NCBI GenBank assembly: GCA_949825065.1 | Contig: OX463846.1 | Span: forward strand, 10,001,366 to 10,065,365 | Direction of reading: 5' to 3' | Source of the DNA: Odontocerum albicorne | Lineage: Eukaryota; Arthropoda; Insecta; Trichoptera; Odontoceridae | Length of the DNA stretch: 64,000 bases | Part shown: in pieces, positions 10,395-20,974 of the stretch | Position numbering within the stretch: position 1 is the first letter of the stretch | Layout of the letters: each line of letters begins with the position of its first letter | Position numbers and translations under genes: made by a program | The notes under the pieces: generated by a model | The model's database searches: none | Told to the model about the DNA's origin: nothing | The model's input: only the letters and a program-made list of their open reading frames with translations

Positions 10395-10985
10395 AGCACC
10401 TACTTCTTCTTCTTCTTGTTGTGCCCTATCAGGTCCCCCCGACGTTGGCAATCACTCTGGCAATGGCTTCTCTATCTTGCGCAACCCGGAACAGGTCCTC
10501 CACACGCCTCATCCCCGTCCAGGCTCTTATATTGCGCAGCCACGATGGTTGCCTTCTACCAGGACCACGCTGCCCCTCGATCTTGCCCATCAGTATCAAC
10601 TGAAGGATTTCGTTCTTCTCTCCACGTAAAATGTGACCCAGATAGGATATAGTATCTTGCGGACCTTAATATCTGTCAGCAGCTGTCTACGGCAATTAGC
10701 TTTCCTCAAGACCTCCGAATTGGTGATCATATCAGTCTACGGTATACGAAGCATTCTCCTGTGCAACCACATTTCGAACGCTTCCAACCGATTCATAGTA
10801 TGAACCTTCAGCGTCCATGTTTCCGAGCCATACAGCAGAACATACCAAACGTAGCACTTCAACATTCTCTGCCTTAGTTTCAGATTTAATTTATCATTGC
10901 AGAATATTGATCTCATTTTGTTGAATGAACTACGGGCTGCTTCAATCCTGCATTTAGCACCTACTTAGTAAATACATTTTCAAAA
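10395..10985 (-). mobile_element. LINE-C 3-prime end with GAA tail
   Basis: On the complement (reading down from 10985) the frame gives a reverse-transcriptase C-terminal region: a YGSETWTLKVH-like motif, FEMWLHRRMLRIP, TNSEVLRKANCRRQLLTDIK, a degraded GHILRGER-like part, WLRNIRAWTG-like and DLFRVAQDRE..ARVIANVGG, ending in a (GAA)n tail seen as ttcttcttcttc at about 10405. Frameshifts and stops are present. Its C-terminus matches the plus-strand fragment at 34697-34839. Confidence 0.85.
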
Positions 10986-10999
10986 AAAGAGACATGAAG

Positions 11000-11440
11000 A
11001 CTTGTAACGTAGGTTTTGAAATTTCGGAAGATAGTGTGATGAAAATTGGCTAGATCACTACAAATACAAGCGAAAAAGGGTGAAGCGTTGAGTACCTCCG
11101 ACCCGGACTCAATGTAGCGATGCTACTGTCACCATATCTTCGGATCGAGAGTTGATCTTCACAGTTATATAACATACATGTAAAGATAGCGTCACCCCCA
11201 AGTTTCTCTTTAATTATAATGTATTGTATATTTTTTTATAAGTCGTCGCAAATCCACCATCTCTCAGAAAGCAGCAACCAACAACAAAAAAAACATTAAC
11301 TGTACAGAAAAGCAAACGTGACTAGTGAAGAGAGCACCCATAAACAAATAATATGTTTCATACAATATATTTATTTTAAACTAAAACAAAGTACATTTAC
11401 CACGAATAAATCATCACCCAGATCTCAGTTAACGAGAAAA
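11000..11440. other. No gene recognised
   Basis: No coding similarity or repeat structure seen. Confidence 0.4.
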
Positions 11441-11447
11441 TTGCCAC

Positions 11448-11605
11448 AGCTTCATAATGATAATAAAAAAAGACAATTTATTGAAGGCAGTTCAGATATC
11501 AAGCTCTTCTTAAAGGTGCTCCCACTCAGAATTCGAACCCACTTATGAATTTTGGTAAAATTTCCCAAAAAAGAATTATCTTTAACATTTTGCATCTCTT
11601 ATATT
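11448..11605 (-). mobile_element. LINE-H 3-prime end
   Basis: Aligns with the better-preserved copies at 41865 and 55138: the ctcttcttaaaggtgctcc segment, attcgaaccca(c/t)ttatgaatttt, and ccaaaaaagaatt. The interpretable coding part lies in the other copies. Confidence 0.6.
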
Positions 11606-11609
11606 TAGT

Positions 11610-12345
11610 CCATCGCACATTGCAAGCACCTGTATCGACCGCTTTTGCCGTCAGCCTGTGCTAACTCAACGTTTGTCTCGCGTTTATCAAGCACAGAGAC
11701 CGTCCGATCATTTGTATGTAGCGAAAATACGAGGACTACACAAAATGACGTTTTATTACAACGGACCAATATTAAAGCAATAATTTTGGAATGTTTACAG
11801 GTAATACAAATAAATAAATATGACTAATCTATGTGACGCATACGTCCGATACATACTTTATTTTCTGTAAAAGTTTCTCAAAATTAGTTGCGATTGTAGT
11901 GGACAGTATACTCTCTCTTATTTATTTATGGTCCTGGCTTCACATCAGTAATGTTGCCAGAAAACAAATTCTTTGTTATTCCATTACGTTCACTTTATTA
12001 CTACGATACGTGTTTCTGCCAGTATATGGTAAACATACAATAAACACACTTCCGACTAAACAAGACATTAGTTACATCATAAAATGGTTGTCATAACAAA
12101 CCAAGATCAGTCCTCATGATAATAACATTAGGATATTAGATAGGAATACGTGTTATATTATTATAACAAATCTGGGGATGTTATAAGACGGGCTCAGACT
12201 TTTTAATACCTTCTTTCTTAAATGTATTTTCTGCTATTTATCTTGAAATATATGTGTGATTTATTATATTATTTATATATGTGTATGTAAACACTATGTT
12301 TCTATCAATACACTTGTTTTAATTTATTTATTTATTATACGTTTG
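11610..12345. other. AT-rich, no recognised gene
   Basis: Two chance frames (60 and 87 codons) without recognisable domains. The part at 12230-12330 resembles 17790-17905 (ctatttatctt, a tgtttctatcaat-type segment, and a (TTTA)n end) and looks like the end of an old repeat. Confidence 0.45.
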
Positions 12346-12351
12346 TTGTAC

Positions 12352-12530
12352 TCATATACAACCTGGTGAGTTTGTGACATGACAACTTCTTCCAACCGAC
12401 CAAATGGGGTTATATTTATATTACACTTTCATTGTATATATTACAACTTGGCGAGCTTATTGCCATATGGAAATATCTTCCAACAAACCAGATATATGGT
12501 ATTCAAATCAAGAATCTTAGTCTTTAAGTA
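12352..12530 (-). repeat. Two SINE family 1 tail halves
   Basis: Two consecutive minus-strand copies of the SINE tail: acaacctggtgagtt...cttccaacc at 12355-12400, and attacactttcattg...acaacttggcgagc...cttccaac at 12419-12490. Both lack the tRNA-related part. Confidence 0.6.
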
Positions 12531-12707
12531 TCGGATTTCCAAGAGGACTAAATCTGGATAATAAAGCTACCTTCAAGGATACATATGATACATTCAAATT
12601 AGTAGAAATAATAGTTTGGTTCTTATTCAGGTTTGGATTTTACATTTGATAAAAGCTTTGGAATAAAATGAAGAATCAAGAATCATGGATATTAAATTAG
12701 TGATTAC

Positions 12708-13065
12708 ATACATACATACATTCCATTACACCGTCTCCTTGCTAGGGTAAACATAGAGGACAGAGCGCAAGGCTTTCCTATCTTGATATCCATTTTTCAC
12801 CTTTTCCTCATTAATATACCTTGTCATACAGCTCTTACGGTTTTTTTTACTTCTCACTTTTCCTTCTTTCAAAGTATCGTTCATTCAGTCCAGCCAAACT
12901 TTCATTGGCCTTTTTTTATCCCATATTCAGCTCACATTTGCATTGACTATTTGTTTTGTAAATCTTTCTTCGTTCGCTCGTTCTACGTGCCCAAATCATC
13001 TCAGAATATTAATCTTCATTTTACCTAACACATCATCCTTAAGTTCATATTACCCCCTAATCACT
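12708..13065 (-). mobile_element. LINE-A 3-prime end
   Basis: Minus-strand copy starting at the (TATG)n tail, seen as acatacatacata at 12708. The complement then gives the terminal peptide region, the LDQ...NE segment, and a FGHVER-like stretch near 12990 (complement of cgttctacgtgcccaaatca). Multiple frame breaks. Confidence 0.75.
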
Positions 13066-13069
13066 TTTT

Positions 13070-14015
13070 TCCGTATTCTATCATACATTGTATATTCTTT
13101 TATTATTGTAAATTGTTAGATTGAAGGGATAAAATTACCAATTGAAGTAAATTTAATCATTGTGCTATTAATATAATATTATCCACACTATACATATATC
13201 TATTAGTGTAGGCAGAGAGAAAAGATAAACATTGCATTAAATTCTAGCATACTCGTACATCTGTTCTGCCACGTATATACACATTTTCATGAATATTATT
13301 TACGGAGTCTAGCGGGTCTACTTTCATGTGGCGATCTCTTTCAATTATCCAAAAATATGTTAAAGAGCTCGTAAGTAAATGCCAGACTCGAGCTCTTTTT
13401 TAATAAAATAGCTTACTACCCTATAAAAGGATTCCCAAACTCCAAGACATGATTATATTTTTAAAAATTGCTAATATGTAAGACATTGCTAAATAAAAAA
13501 ATAAACGCCTTATTCAGGATGGCAAGTGACAAAATAGAAACCAGAGTTTCGACCACAGACAATATTTTTCTCTCTGGTTCTATGACTTATAGTACCTACG
13601 TATGTCACGTCCATATATTTAGGTTGGTAGTACGCTTTTTTAAAGAGATACAAAAAGAGAATCTTATACTTCAGTAAAAATCTTATGAAAATAATCTCTT
13701 TAAAAGTTTCATGTGAGATATTGATTATATTTTAGCACTCTTGCTAAGGCAATTAATTAAAATGGCTTATTGAGTCGGTAAATAATTCTCGGAGATTCTG
13801 TTACTTGTAGAAATGTTCTCACTGCATATTAAAGGATTAAAGGGGATTTAGCGAAGACGAGATGTGGCATGAAGTTGAAGGAACAAGGAGGTTTACGGCT
13901 GGTTATACAATGAGTTTCCCAGCTTTTGGGCGGAAAGATAAGAGTAAACTTATTGAGAATTCAAACAAATTTGTCTTCTTTAATGTATTAAAGCAAAGTG
14001 TGCTTTTAATTTAAA
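13070..14015. other. AT-rich, nothing recognised
   Basis: Only a short frame (13468-13677) without identifiable motifs. No repeats noted. Confidence 0.4.
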
Positions 14016-14129
14016 TTTGATATTATTTTGTATTGTTGTAAAGCACTATCCCGAAATATGAAGTTCAATAATCAAACCAAGGAATTAATGCGAAATGTGA
14101 GTCAAGACACTACTAGTTCAATATCAAGA

Positions 14130-14510
14130 CTCCATAGTTCGAACCATCGTTTTCTTCATTTTTCTATAATATGTTGTACGGAAATTTGGATACTGAATGC
14201 ACGTAATAACAAACAATTGAAGCCTTAAAGATGTGGTGTTGGAGACAGCTCTTGTGCATTGCATTCCAACTGTCAGAAGAAGCAGTGGTTGAATATTGAA
14301 GAACTCTGAATTGAAACGTGTCTCTCTGTACTGTAACTTACGGAAACGGTAACAAATGGCAAGAAAAACTTACGGAACTTTTCATGTACTTTATACAATA
14401 GGAAGTGGACAACACCCTTGAACGACCAACTTTGACGGGAGCTGTAAATTGCAATAAGAACAGAAGCCGATCACTCACCCAGACGCATTCATCCATTTTC
14501 TAGGATTTGT
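14130..14510 (+). mobile_element. Decayed LINE reverse-transcriptase C-terminus
   Basis: The frame at 14150-14225 gives CTEIWILNARNNKQLK (compare the YGSETWTLTARNNKQLEA motif of non-LTR reverse transcriptases). It continues after a frameshift as ALKMWCWRQLLCI. Downstream, short pieces resemble the LINE-B C-terminus. Heavily mutated. Confidence 0.7.
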
Positions 14511-14545
14511 AACTTGTCAAATGTTCCTTTTCGAGAAAGAATGTC

Positions 14546-14595
14546 CAATATGCATTCGACATACAATACGCAATGTCCAATGTGCATCCGACATA
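14546..14595. repeat. Short tandem duplication
   Basis: aatgtccaat(a/g)tgcat(t/c)cgacata occurs twice in direct order, roughly a 33-bp period. Confidence 0.7.
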
Positions 14596-14867
14596 ACACA
14601 AAGTTTGGATGTTTATTTAGGGATATATAATAATTAAACTAAGGGCTAAACTGCACTTATGGTTGCAATATTTTAAAGTATTTTCTCTTTATTTTCGATT
14701 CATAGTCTATATAAAAAAAATCCGAAAGGGTTGGTTGCGAAAAAAATCTTCCAGTTATCAACTCATATTTGATGTACCTGGAATACTTTCAAGATAAGCT
14801 TTTCTTGTCACAGAATCTTATAAATCGTTATTACTAAAAACTAGTCATATAATATCATCATCATTGT

Positions 14868-15390
14868 CAACCAGGGTCGATCCACTGCTGGATGAAGGTC
14901 TCCCCAAGTTGACTCCAAACAGTTCGGTTCTTTGCTCGCCGATGCCACGTGATGCTGCCATGCTTCCTGATTTCGTCCATCCAGCGTACCTTCGGTCTTC
15001 TTCTAGGCCTCTTTATGCCTCTTGGATACCATTGGATTATTTCGGATGTCCATCGGGAGTCTGACATTCTGGCTACATGCCCGGCCCATTACCACTTCAT
15101 TCTTTTGCACACCTTTATAACGTCTTCTACCTTTGTTATATTGCGAATCCAGGTGTTTCGTTTACGGTCTCTTTTAGTATATCCTAACATGCATCTCTCC
15201 ATGCCCCTTTGTGCGATCTGGAGCTTTTGCGTGTTCTTTACTGTGAGCGTCCATGTATCGCAGCCATACGTAAGTACTGGAATAATGCACTGGTTGTGGA
15301 CCCTTCGCTTCAAGGATATTGTCCAATGCACTGGTTGTAGACCCTTCGCAAGAATGCACTGGTTGTAGACCCCTTGCTTCAAGGATAAGT
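14868..15390 (-). mobile_element. RTE-type LINE 3-prime fragment
   Basis: Complement of 15330-14867 encodes the C-terminal part of an RTE-type reverse-transcriptase protein: [70 protein letters not shown], then [15 protein letters not shown] and FIQQWIDPG before the stop. A TAA replaces a Gln codon in the W-Q-W segment (near 15088). The copy ends in a short (TGA)n tail. Its sibling at 31579-32060 is nearly identical, so both are comparatively young. At the truncated 5-prime end, a ~36-bp stretch (gtctacaaccagtgcatt) is repeated about 2.5 times. Confidence 0.92.
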
Positions 15391-15394
15391 CATA

Positions 15395-15980
15395 TAGTAT
15401 AATGTATTGTAAGTTGAGAAATAATTTATTAATGTAGCTATCGATCTTTTGTGGATCCGTCTGCTCGACAATTCAGTGGACTATTTTAAGATGTAATACG
15501 AGAATAATACGAAACTAAATATTTCAGTTCTTGCTGTTCCTTCAATAGTTAACAACTGTCAGTCGGTCCAACTTCGTTGTATTTACCGATAACGAATATA
15601 GTTGGAACAAGTTTCCTTGCAGACGTGTGTTACGGTACGTTGCCATTGGCTTATCATTTCGAACTCTTGTTAAAAGTTGCACAAAATACGAACTACAAAA
15701 ATGACATGAAAATTGTGGAAATAGAATAGTATTCAACCGGGAAGAACTAGAAATAGGGTGATGTTACAGAAATCTAGTTTATTGATCGAACTCATCGTAT
15801 TTTGATATCGAAATACCTGTGTCATATATTATTTTATTTTCCCAGACATTATTTCCCTTGATATGCAGCAGTAGTCTATAACCACCATAATAAGATTAAG
15901 GTATTGATGGTAGTTGGGTAGCTGGTCCAAATCTGTATAGGTAAATGACTTTGAATTACCGCCCATAAGATAATCGACAA
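15395..15980. other. No gene recognised
   Basis: Unique-looking AT-rich sequence between two LINE fragments; chance frames only. Confidence 0.4.
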
Positions 15981-15984
15981 AACG

Positions 15985-16330
15985 GATATATACATACATA
16001 CATACAATCACGCCATTTCTCTGTTACACCCTTCACCTCTTCTACACCCATACTCCTCATGCAATTCTACGATTTAGGTTTTTTTCTTTCAAAAAAATAT
16101 TCACCTGTTCCAACCATACTTTCCTTAGTAATCACATCTCCCCTCACATTTACAATACATATTTCTTTTGTTAGTCTTTTGTCATGCATTCGTTCCACAT
16201 GCCCAAAGCATCTCAGAGTGGTCTTCATAATCTTCCTCAACACATTAGCTTTAAGTTCACATTCTATAAACACTTCTTTGCAACGCAAATGTACAGTATG
16301 TATCCACTCTTTTTCCACGTCCACGTTTCA
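15985..16330 (-). mobile_element. LINE-A 3-prime end
   Basis: Starts at a (TATG)n tail (acatacatacata at 15993). The complement encodes, with breaks, RKIMKTTLRCFGHVERMHDKRLTK, matching the family's ...LRWFGHVERMNE.RLTKQ motif. The lysine/arginine-rich glycine region after it is degraded. Confidence 0.8.
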
Positions 16331-16429
16331 CGTTCATGCATTAAAGTTGATATAAAATTATGTTGTGAACTATCATCTCTGCAGATTTAGATACTGTCTG
16401 ATTTGAATATATATGTTTAAGAGCCTCAT

Positions 16430-16505
16430 TGAGTGTGAAAGTATGATGCTCTGACATCTCTGCATATCCCGATAGGGAAATGGCGTGATGGTATGTATAT
16501 GTAAG
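16430..16505 (+). mobile_element. LINE-A extreme 3-prime end
   Basis: Short remnant: ctctgcatatcccgatagggaaatggcgtgatggtatgta, the family's terminal phrase and tail. The upstream part is lost. Confidence 0.65.
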
Positions 16506-16509
16506 AATC

Positions 16510-17255
16510 TTTCATTTTTCACCCATATATCGCATTAACTTTTCTTTTTCTACTTTTCTATCACACTGACCATGCACCGCTACTGCTTAGAGAGATTCAC
16601 AGTCTTGGCTTTACATGAAAAGGCGTACATAGTTATTCTGAAAAAAAAAATAGAAACAAAGAGAAAGAAAAGTATTTTTTCAACTTCACATAATATATTT
16701 ATACTTTCCCACCCTGTATCGCTTCACTGTAGAACGTTAACCTTTTCTTACTTTCGTTACTGCTTTCGTAAATAAAAAAACGCTTAAACTCAAATAATAA
16801 AAAACTTAACCATACAGAAATTGTAACTCAATATCAAAATACTTACAACATTGAGTTCTTCCATTTTGTATTATTTACCACTCACTCTATTTGGCCAAAT
16901 TTAGGAACAGAGAAATTATCCAAGCACTTGTCATAACACAACATTTTTGTTTATGTAATTTATTTCACAATTTTAATTGATTAAAAAAAATGAGTTTTTC
17001 GTTATGTTTTAAATTTTTTAATTTTGTATCTTTGTGTAATTATAAGTAAACAGTCAAAGATTAAAAAAAATATATATTAAGAGAACTATATTCAATTCAA
17101 CAAACTTGATAATAACGATGAGAGTTCACGGACGAATGTTGGTTTACACTGAATCTGAAACAAAGAAAATAATTTATGTTTAATATTCATTAAAATGCAT
17201 AAATAAAAAAAATCACAAATGCAAAACTGGCTCTATGAAGTTTGCGTAGTAATCT
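16510..17255. other. AT-rich, no recognised gene
   Basis: No feature identified apart from A-rich runs. Confidence 0.4.
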
Positions 17256-17258
17256 TGA

Positions 17259-17588
17259 CTAGTTGCTACCCGTGAAATATTCACGGAAGTAAAACAAACT
17301 CTACATTTATGAAAATATATATTCATAAATATAGAATTTCTTTATATACATCATTTATACATCGCCCCCTTTTATACCGGTTCAAAAATTGCTAGCTAGG
17401 TATTTAAAAATCGTACAGTATAGTTTCCATCTTTTCATTTATCACGGACCCACCGAGCTTCAAATTTCGAATTACTTTCGGAGAGAATCGAAGTATTCCT
17501 CTCTCACTCTCTTGTATTCAAAATTCAATTCTCGTATTATTTCTTTGGCAACAGCCGTCGTATGGGTTTTGGCCTATTTATACTATGA
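17259..17588 (-). mobile_element. Helitron-like non-autonomous element, copy 1
   Basis: Read on the minus strand, the element starts TCATAGTATAAATAGG and ends in CTAG, preceded by an A and followed by a T in the flanks. Eleven nucleotides from the end lies a 7-bp hairpin (CCGTGAA-TAT-TTCACGG; plus strand 17270-17286). These are the hallmarks of Helitrons: TC start, 3-prime hairpin, CTRR end, A/T insertion and no target duplication. It is about 80-90 percent similar by eye to 57893-58201. No Rep/helicase gene is present, so it is non-autonomous. Confidence 0.8.
17270..17286 (-). other. Helitron 3-prime hairpin
   Basis: Perfect 7-bp stem with a 3-nt loop, located just inside the CTAG terminus. 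Confidence 0.75.
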
Positions 17589-17599
17589 TTCGATGAACA

Positions 17600-17955
17600 C
17601 TTTTTTTATGTTATAAAATACGTGGATTGAGTTTTTTTCGCAAGTAAATGTTTTTGTTTATAAATAATTTGGTGTGGGTTGAAAAACATCTACTGACCTC
17701 GCGACTGGGCTCGCCCTATATTGGTGGGGTGTATCTCGGCCGAAGGGAAGTTATGGGAGCAGCCCAGACCTTCTGATGGCTGTTTTGTATTTTTTTGTTA
17801 TTTATCTTAAAATATGCGAGTATATGTGTTTTAAGAATTTATTTAAATACTCGTATGTACCTACTATGTTGCTATTAATAAACCTACTCGTATATGTATT
17901 TATTTATTATTTGAACAATGTTGAAATCTCAAACATATGTTTTATCTGTCTAAAC
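17600..17955. other. Possible LINE 3-prime UTR remnant
   Basis: A slightly GC-richer phrase (17700-17775) is followed by a segment resembling 12230-12330 and 42100-42160, ending in TTTA repeats. No coding part recognised. Confidence 0.35.
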
Positions 17956-17959
17956 TTTG

Positions 17960-18058
17960 TGCTTGCTGAAATGCAACAGCTTGTACACAATGAACTAATA
18001 CACACATGTGTCTTCCATCCATAAAATGGCTGTCACTCATACTCAATCACAAAGGATA
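17960..18058. repeat. Dispersed block R4, copy 1
   Basis: Shares tgctgaa(a/g)tgcaacag, ttgtaca(c/t)aatgaac-type and ctgtcactcatactc segments with 43535-43632. In both places it directly precedes a SINE family 1 copy. Confidence 0.65.
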
Positions 18059-18059
18059 G

Positions 18060-18252
18060 CCGATGACTTCAGTGGCCTTGTTAGTAAGACACCTGACTTC
18101 CAGCCCGGGAGCAGCTGGTTTGATTCTTGTTTGTACCCAGATTTAATTACAAAGCGATTCCAGTTTTTTTCGCTTTTGGCTTGTTAAACACATTTTTGAT
18201 ATGTCGGAAGAGATTGCCAAAATGCCAATAAATCCAGGTTACATAATACGAA
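18060..18252 (+). repeat. tRNA-derived SINE, family 1
   Basis: Box-A-like AGTGGCCTTGTTAGTAAGAC and box-B-like GGTTTGATTCTTG, then tacccagattt, a gattccagtt segment, a tcggaagagattgcc segment, and tgccaataaatcc. The tail is short. Confidence 0.78.
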
Positions 18253-18439
18253 CACAATAACCTATTATCGTATCGTTGATAATTTTTTAAGCTTAAAAGC
18301 TTTTAACTCATATTTTTTAATAAAAAAAATCTTAGATCAATGTAGCTTTAGGATAAAAATTATAAAAGTAAATTTAAGTTCAAATTAAAAAAAACTATTG
18401 ACATTCAAATTGAAATAATCGATTTTTTTTATCGAGAAG

Positions 18440-18818
18440 AATACATAGGGTACGATGATTGAGAGAATATGGAATTAAGCGTGGCTTAAGGCTGGTGTGT
18501 TAAATAATATGAAGAAGAGCACTCTGAGGTGGTCTGAGCATGTAGAAGGCAGAAATACTAAGAAAACACATATATAGTGCAAATGTGAGTTATATAGGAA
18601 GACCAGTGAAAGTGTGATTGAATTAAGTGAAGGGTATTTTGAAAAAAAAAAACAAAACGTAGAAAGTCAAATAAATTGTAGGAACTGTGTGAGAATGTGT
18701 GTGCATGTAGAAGAGACGAAGGAAGTATGTCGAGATAGAAAAATGTGGCACTCTGTCCTGTCTGCCTATCTCGCTAGGGAAATGGCGTAATGGTATGTAG
18801 GTGTAAACGATTTTGTCC
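18440..18818 (+). mobile_element. LINE-A 3-prime end
   Basis: Contains agcactctgaggtggtctgagcatgtagaa (LRWSEHVE, family LRWFGHVE), ataggaagaccagtgaaa, gtgcatgtagaagagacgaa (MDVEE), and ctgtctgcctatctcgctaggga followed by the terminal tail. Reading frame broken several times. Confidence 0.8.
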
Positions 18819-18864
18819 TTGATTCGTTAGCCGACATATTTCCTAAAATATATATCCCGAAAAT

Positions 18865-19070
18865 TGGTTTGCGTCCTTGTTTTAAATATACGTTAATATA
18901 TTTTGTATCTCTGAATTAAATAAGACGGATGCTGTTACGGATAATCAAATTGACTACCACCTTTTATTAATCGGTTTGTATCCTTGTTTTAAATATAAAT
19001 ATATTTTTGTATCTCTGAATTAAATTAGACGGTTGCTATTTAGGAATAATCAAATTATTGACTACCACCC
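18865..19070. repeat. ~105-bp tandem duplication
   Basis: Two adjacent copies sharing ccttgttttaaatat, tttgtatctctgaattaaat, agacgg(a/t)tgct and ttgactaccacc. They differ by small indels. Confidence 0.85.
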
Positions 19071-19380
19071 ATTACAATTGGGTGTCAAATTAATTGGCAG
19101 CCTGTCCCGGTCTCTCCCGATAATTGGTGGCACGGAGAGTGGTCCCGTAATAAGGTTATTGCTGGATCTGGACGGCGCAGTACATGGAAGGAGAGGGCTG
19201 GAAGAATCATTATTTAATCCTTTCATACTAATTTATTTTGTCATATCACACTGAGTATAGTTAGTACTTTATCATAATATACGAGTATATCATCCAGTTG
19301 TGAGGCGGCTTTTATCCGAATTAGTTTTAAAGCTTTTAATAATACGCCAAAATTCTACGCTCTATAGAAATAATAATTGT
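19071..19380. other. No gene recognised
   Basis: Contains a GC-richer patch (19080-19210, gtcccggtctctcccgat...) in an otherwise AT-rich stretch. The frame through it (73 codons) matches nothing I recognise. Confidence 0.35.
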
Positions 19381-19384
19381 ATTA

Positions 19385-19588
19385 TTTTATTATATTTTTA
19401 TTGTATACACTACAACCTGATGGGTTAAATGCCATTTGATAATACTTTCAACCAACCAGAAAATGTTAGAGACCTTATGTGAAAACCAGACTGGAACCCT
19501 TTTTAAAAAAATCTTGGTTCAATAGAAATCGAATCCATAACCCCCGGATTGAGAAAAGGATGTCTTACCAACTAGGCCATTATAATTT
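19385..19588 (-). repeat. tRNA-derived SINE, family 1
   Basis: Minus-strand copy. Tail (tacaacctgatggg, gccatttgata, ttcaaccaacc), body (gaaaaccagactgg) and the tRNA-like part ending at taccaactaggccat (box A complement). Confidence 0.78.
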
Positions 19589-19589
19589 A

Positions 19590-19695
19590 AGGACAATTTA
19601 CAAAGTTCCATTTGGAGAGCAGATTCTCCACTAGAGCACTCAAACTTGAGATTTAAACCCTGTGTTATTCACGGATTGTAAATAAAACAAAACAA
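19590..19695 (-). mobile_element. LINE-H 3-prime end, short
   Basis: Matches the family's terminal segment with its small inverted motif (ggagagcagattctcc) and the gagcactcaaacttgagattt phrase. Confidence 0.5.
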
Positions 19696-20033
19696 ATGTA
19701 CATAAGTTTAGTGTAAGGATATGAAGGTGGTGACTGCGGATACTAGATTAGCATCTACATTGCATAAGCATTACGTATCTGCATATCTTTAAAATAACAT
19801 ATTTGATAAGAAAACCGCAGAAAAAACATTAAGGAAAGACTAATTACAAACATACCTTTGTATTAGGTGTTAACATAAGTTGTGTCCGTTTTTTTTCAAT
19901 TTAAAAATGAGCACCAAAAGTAAAACAAAATGGTAAAGGTTATACGTCATTCGAAAGAATTTTTTTGTTCTACAAGATATTGTGTTTGCTTTTGCGTTAC
20001 ATATATTATTTTATTTGATTACAAGCCTTCAAA

Positions 20034-20292
20034 ATGGAATGTCAAGTAGATGAAAGTGACCATTTTCGACACCTTCTGTTCGCGTTCAATCGAGGGAATA
20101 AAGCTGCTAAAGCTGCTCGCGATATTTGCAAAGTGTACGGTGAATATGCTTTGAATGAAAGGACAATTCGTCGATAGTTTTCCCGTTTCAAAGGCGGTAA
20201 TTTTGACCTGAAAGACATGGAGCGTTCCGGACGACCAGCGGACTTCGATGAGGACCGCTTAAACCATATTATTCATGAAGATCCCCTTCAAA
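20034..20292 (+). pseudogene. Mariner transposase N-terminus, left arm
   Basis: Reads MECQVDESDHFRHL, then FAFNRGNKA, RDICKVYGEYALNERTIRR, a stop in place of Trp, FSRFKGGNFDLKDMERSGRP and DFDEDRLNHIIHEDPLQ. This is the first helix-turn-helix of a cecropia-type mariner. It stops at the palindrome centre. Compared with the right arm it has three additional residues after GNKA. Confidence 0.85.
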
Positions 20293-20295
20293 AAT

Positions 20296-20797
20296 TTTTC
20301 ATCAGCATTTTTTTTTTCATCACTAGTAATGATGTGGTAAAGGAACCTTTGCTTTTGGCCATGCTTAACTCGATGATGCGCAAGAAAACCAGCAGAAATT
20401 GTCGAACGTTGATGTTTGTTGTTTTCACTTAAAACATGTGGAACCCAAGCGCCGAACTTCTGGATCTTTCCCATTGATTTAAGATGGCGGTATACAGTCA
20501 TGTGACTACAATTGATCTGCTCAGCCAATTGTACGGTGGTTTGAAGGGGATTTTAATGAATATCATAATGTGGTTTAAGCGGTCCTCATCGAAGTCCACT
20601 GGTCGTCTGGAACGCTCCATGTCTTTCAGGTCGAAATTACCATCTTTGAAACGCAAAAACCATCGACGAGCTATCCTTTCATTGATAGCATCTTCACCGT
20701 ACACTTTGCAAATATTACGAGCAGCTTTATTCCCTCGATTGAACGCGAACAGAAGGAGGTGTCGAAAATGCTCACTTTCGTCTACTTGACTTTCCAT
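20296..20797 (-). pseudogene. Mariner transposase N-terminal half, right arm
   Basis: The minus strand gives MESQVDESEHFRHL, NICKVYGEDAINERIARRWF, FDLKDMERSRRPVDFDEDRL. After a frameshift near 20540 it continues AEQINCSHMTVYRHLKSMGK, IQKFGAWVPHVLSENNKHQR, and finally a YHIITSDEK motif. In this family the D of TSDEK/TGDEKW is the first catalytic Asp. The HDNARPH and SPD...SDY parts are absent. It contains both DNA-binding helix-turn-helix motifs but no complete catalytic site. Confidence 0.88.
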
Positions 20798-20974
20798 TTT
20801 GAAAGCTTGTAATCAAATAAAATAATATATGTAACGTAAAATCAAATACAATATGTTGAAGAGCAAAATAATTTCTTTTGAATGACGTATAACCTTTACC
20901 ATTTTGTTTTAATTTTGGTGCTCATTCTTAAATTGGAAAAAAACGGACACAACTTATGTTAACACCCAATAGAT

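Larger units (their letters stand above)
19863..20969. mobile_element. Palindromic mariner (head-to-head), copy 1
   Basis: Both ends are the same mariner 5-prime end: TTAGGTGTTAACATAAG at 19863 and the complement of TTGGGTGTTAACATAAG ending at 20969, flanked by TA at 19861-19862 and 20970-20971. The arms are about 430 bp and roughly 90 percent alike by eye. Each carries the transposase start (ATG at 20034 plus; 20797 minus). The right arm runs further, to just past the first catalytic Asp, so the centre is asymmetric and the second and third catalytic residues are missing from the whole element. The transposase reads as mariner of the cecropia/Hsmar1 type. Similar architecture with a different centre is seen at 25817-26611. 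Confidence 0.88.

Noticed and set aside
10338..10652. Three overlapping plus-strand frames of 60-104 codons
   Set aside because: They are shadows of a minus-strand LINE-C fragment.
14949..15368. 139-codon plus-strand frame
   Set aside because: It is the antisense of the RTE fragment; the minus strand carries the recognisable protein.
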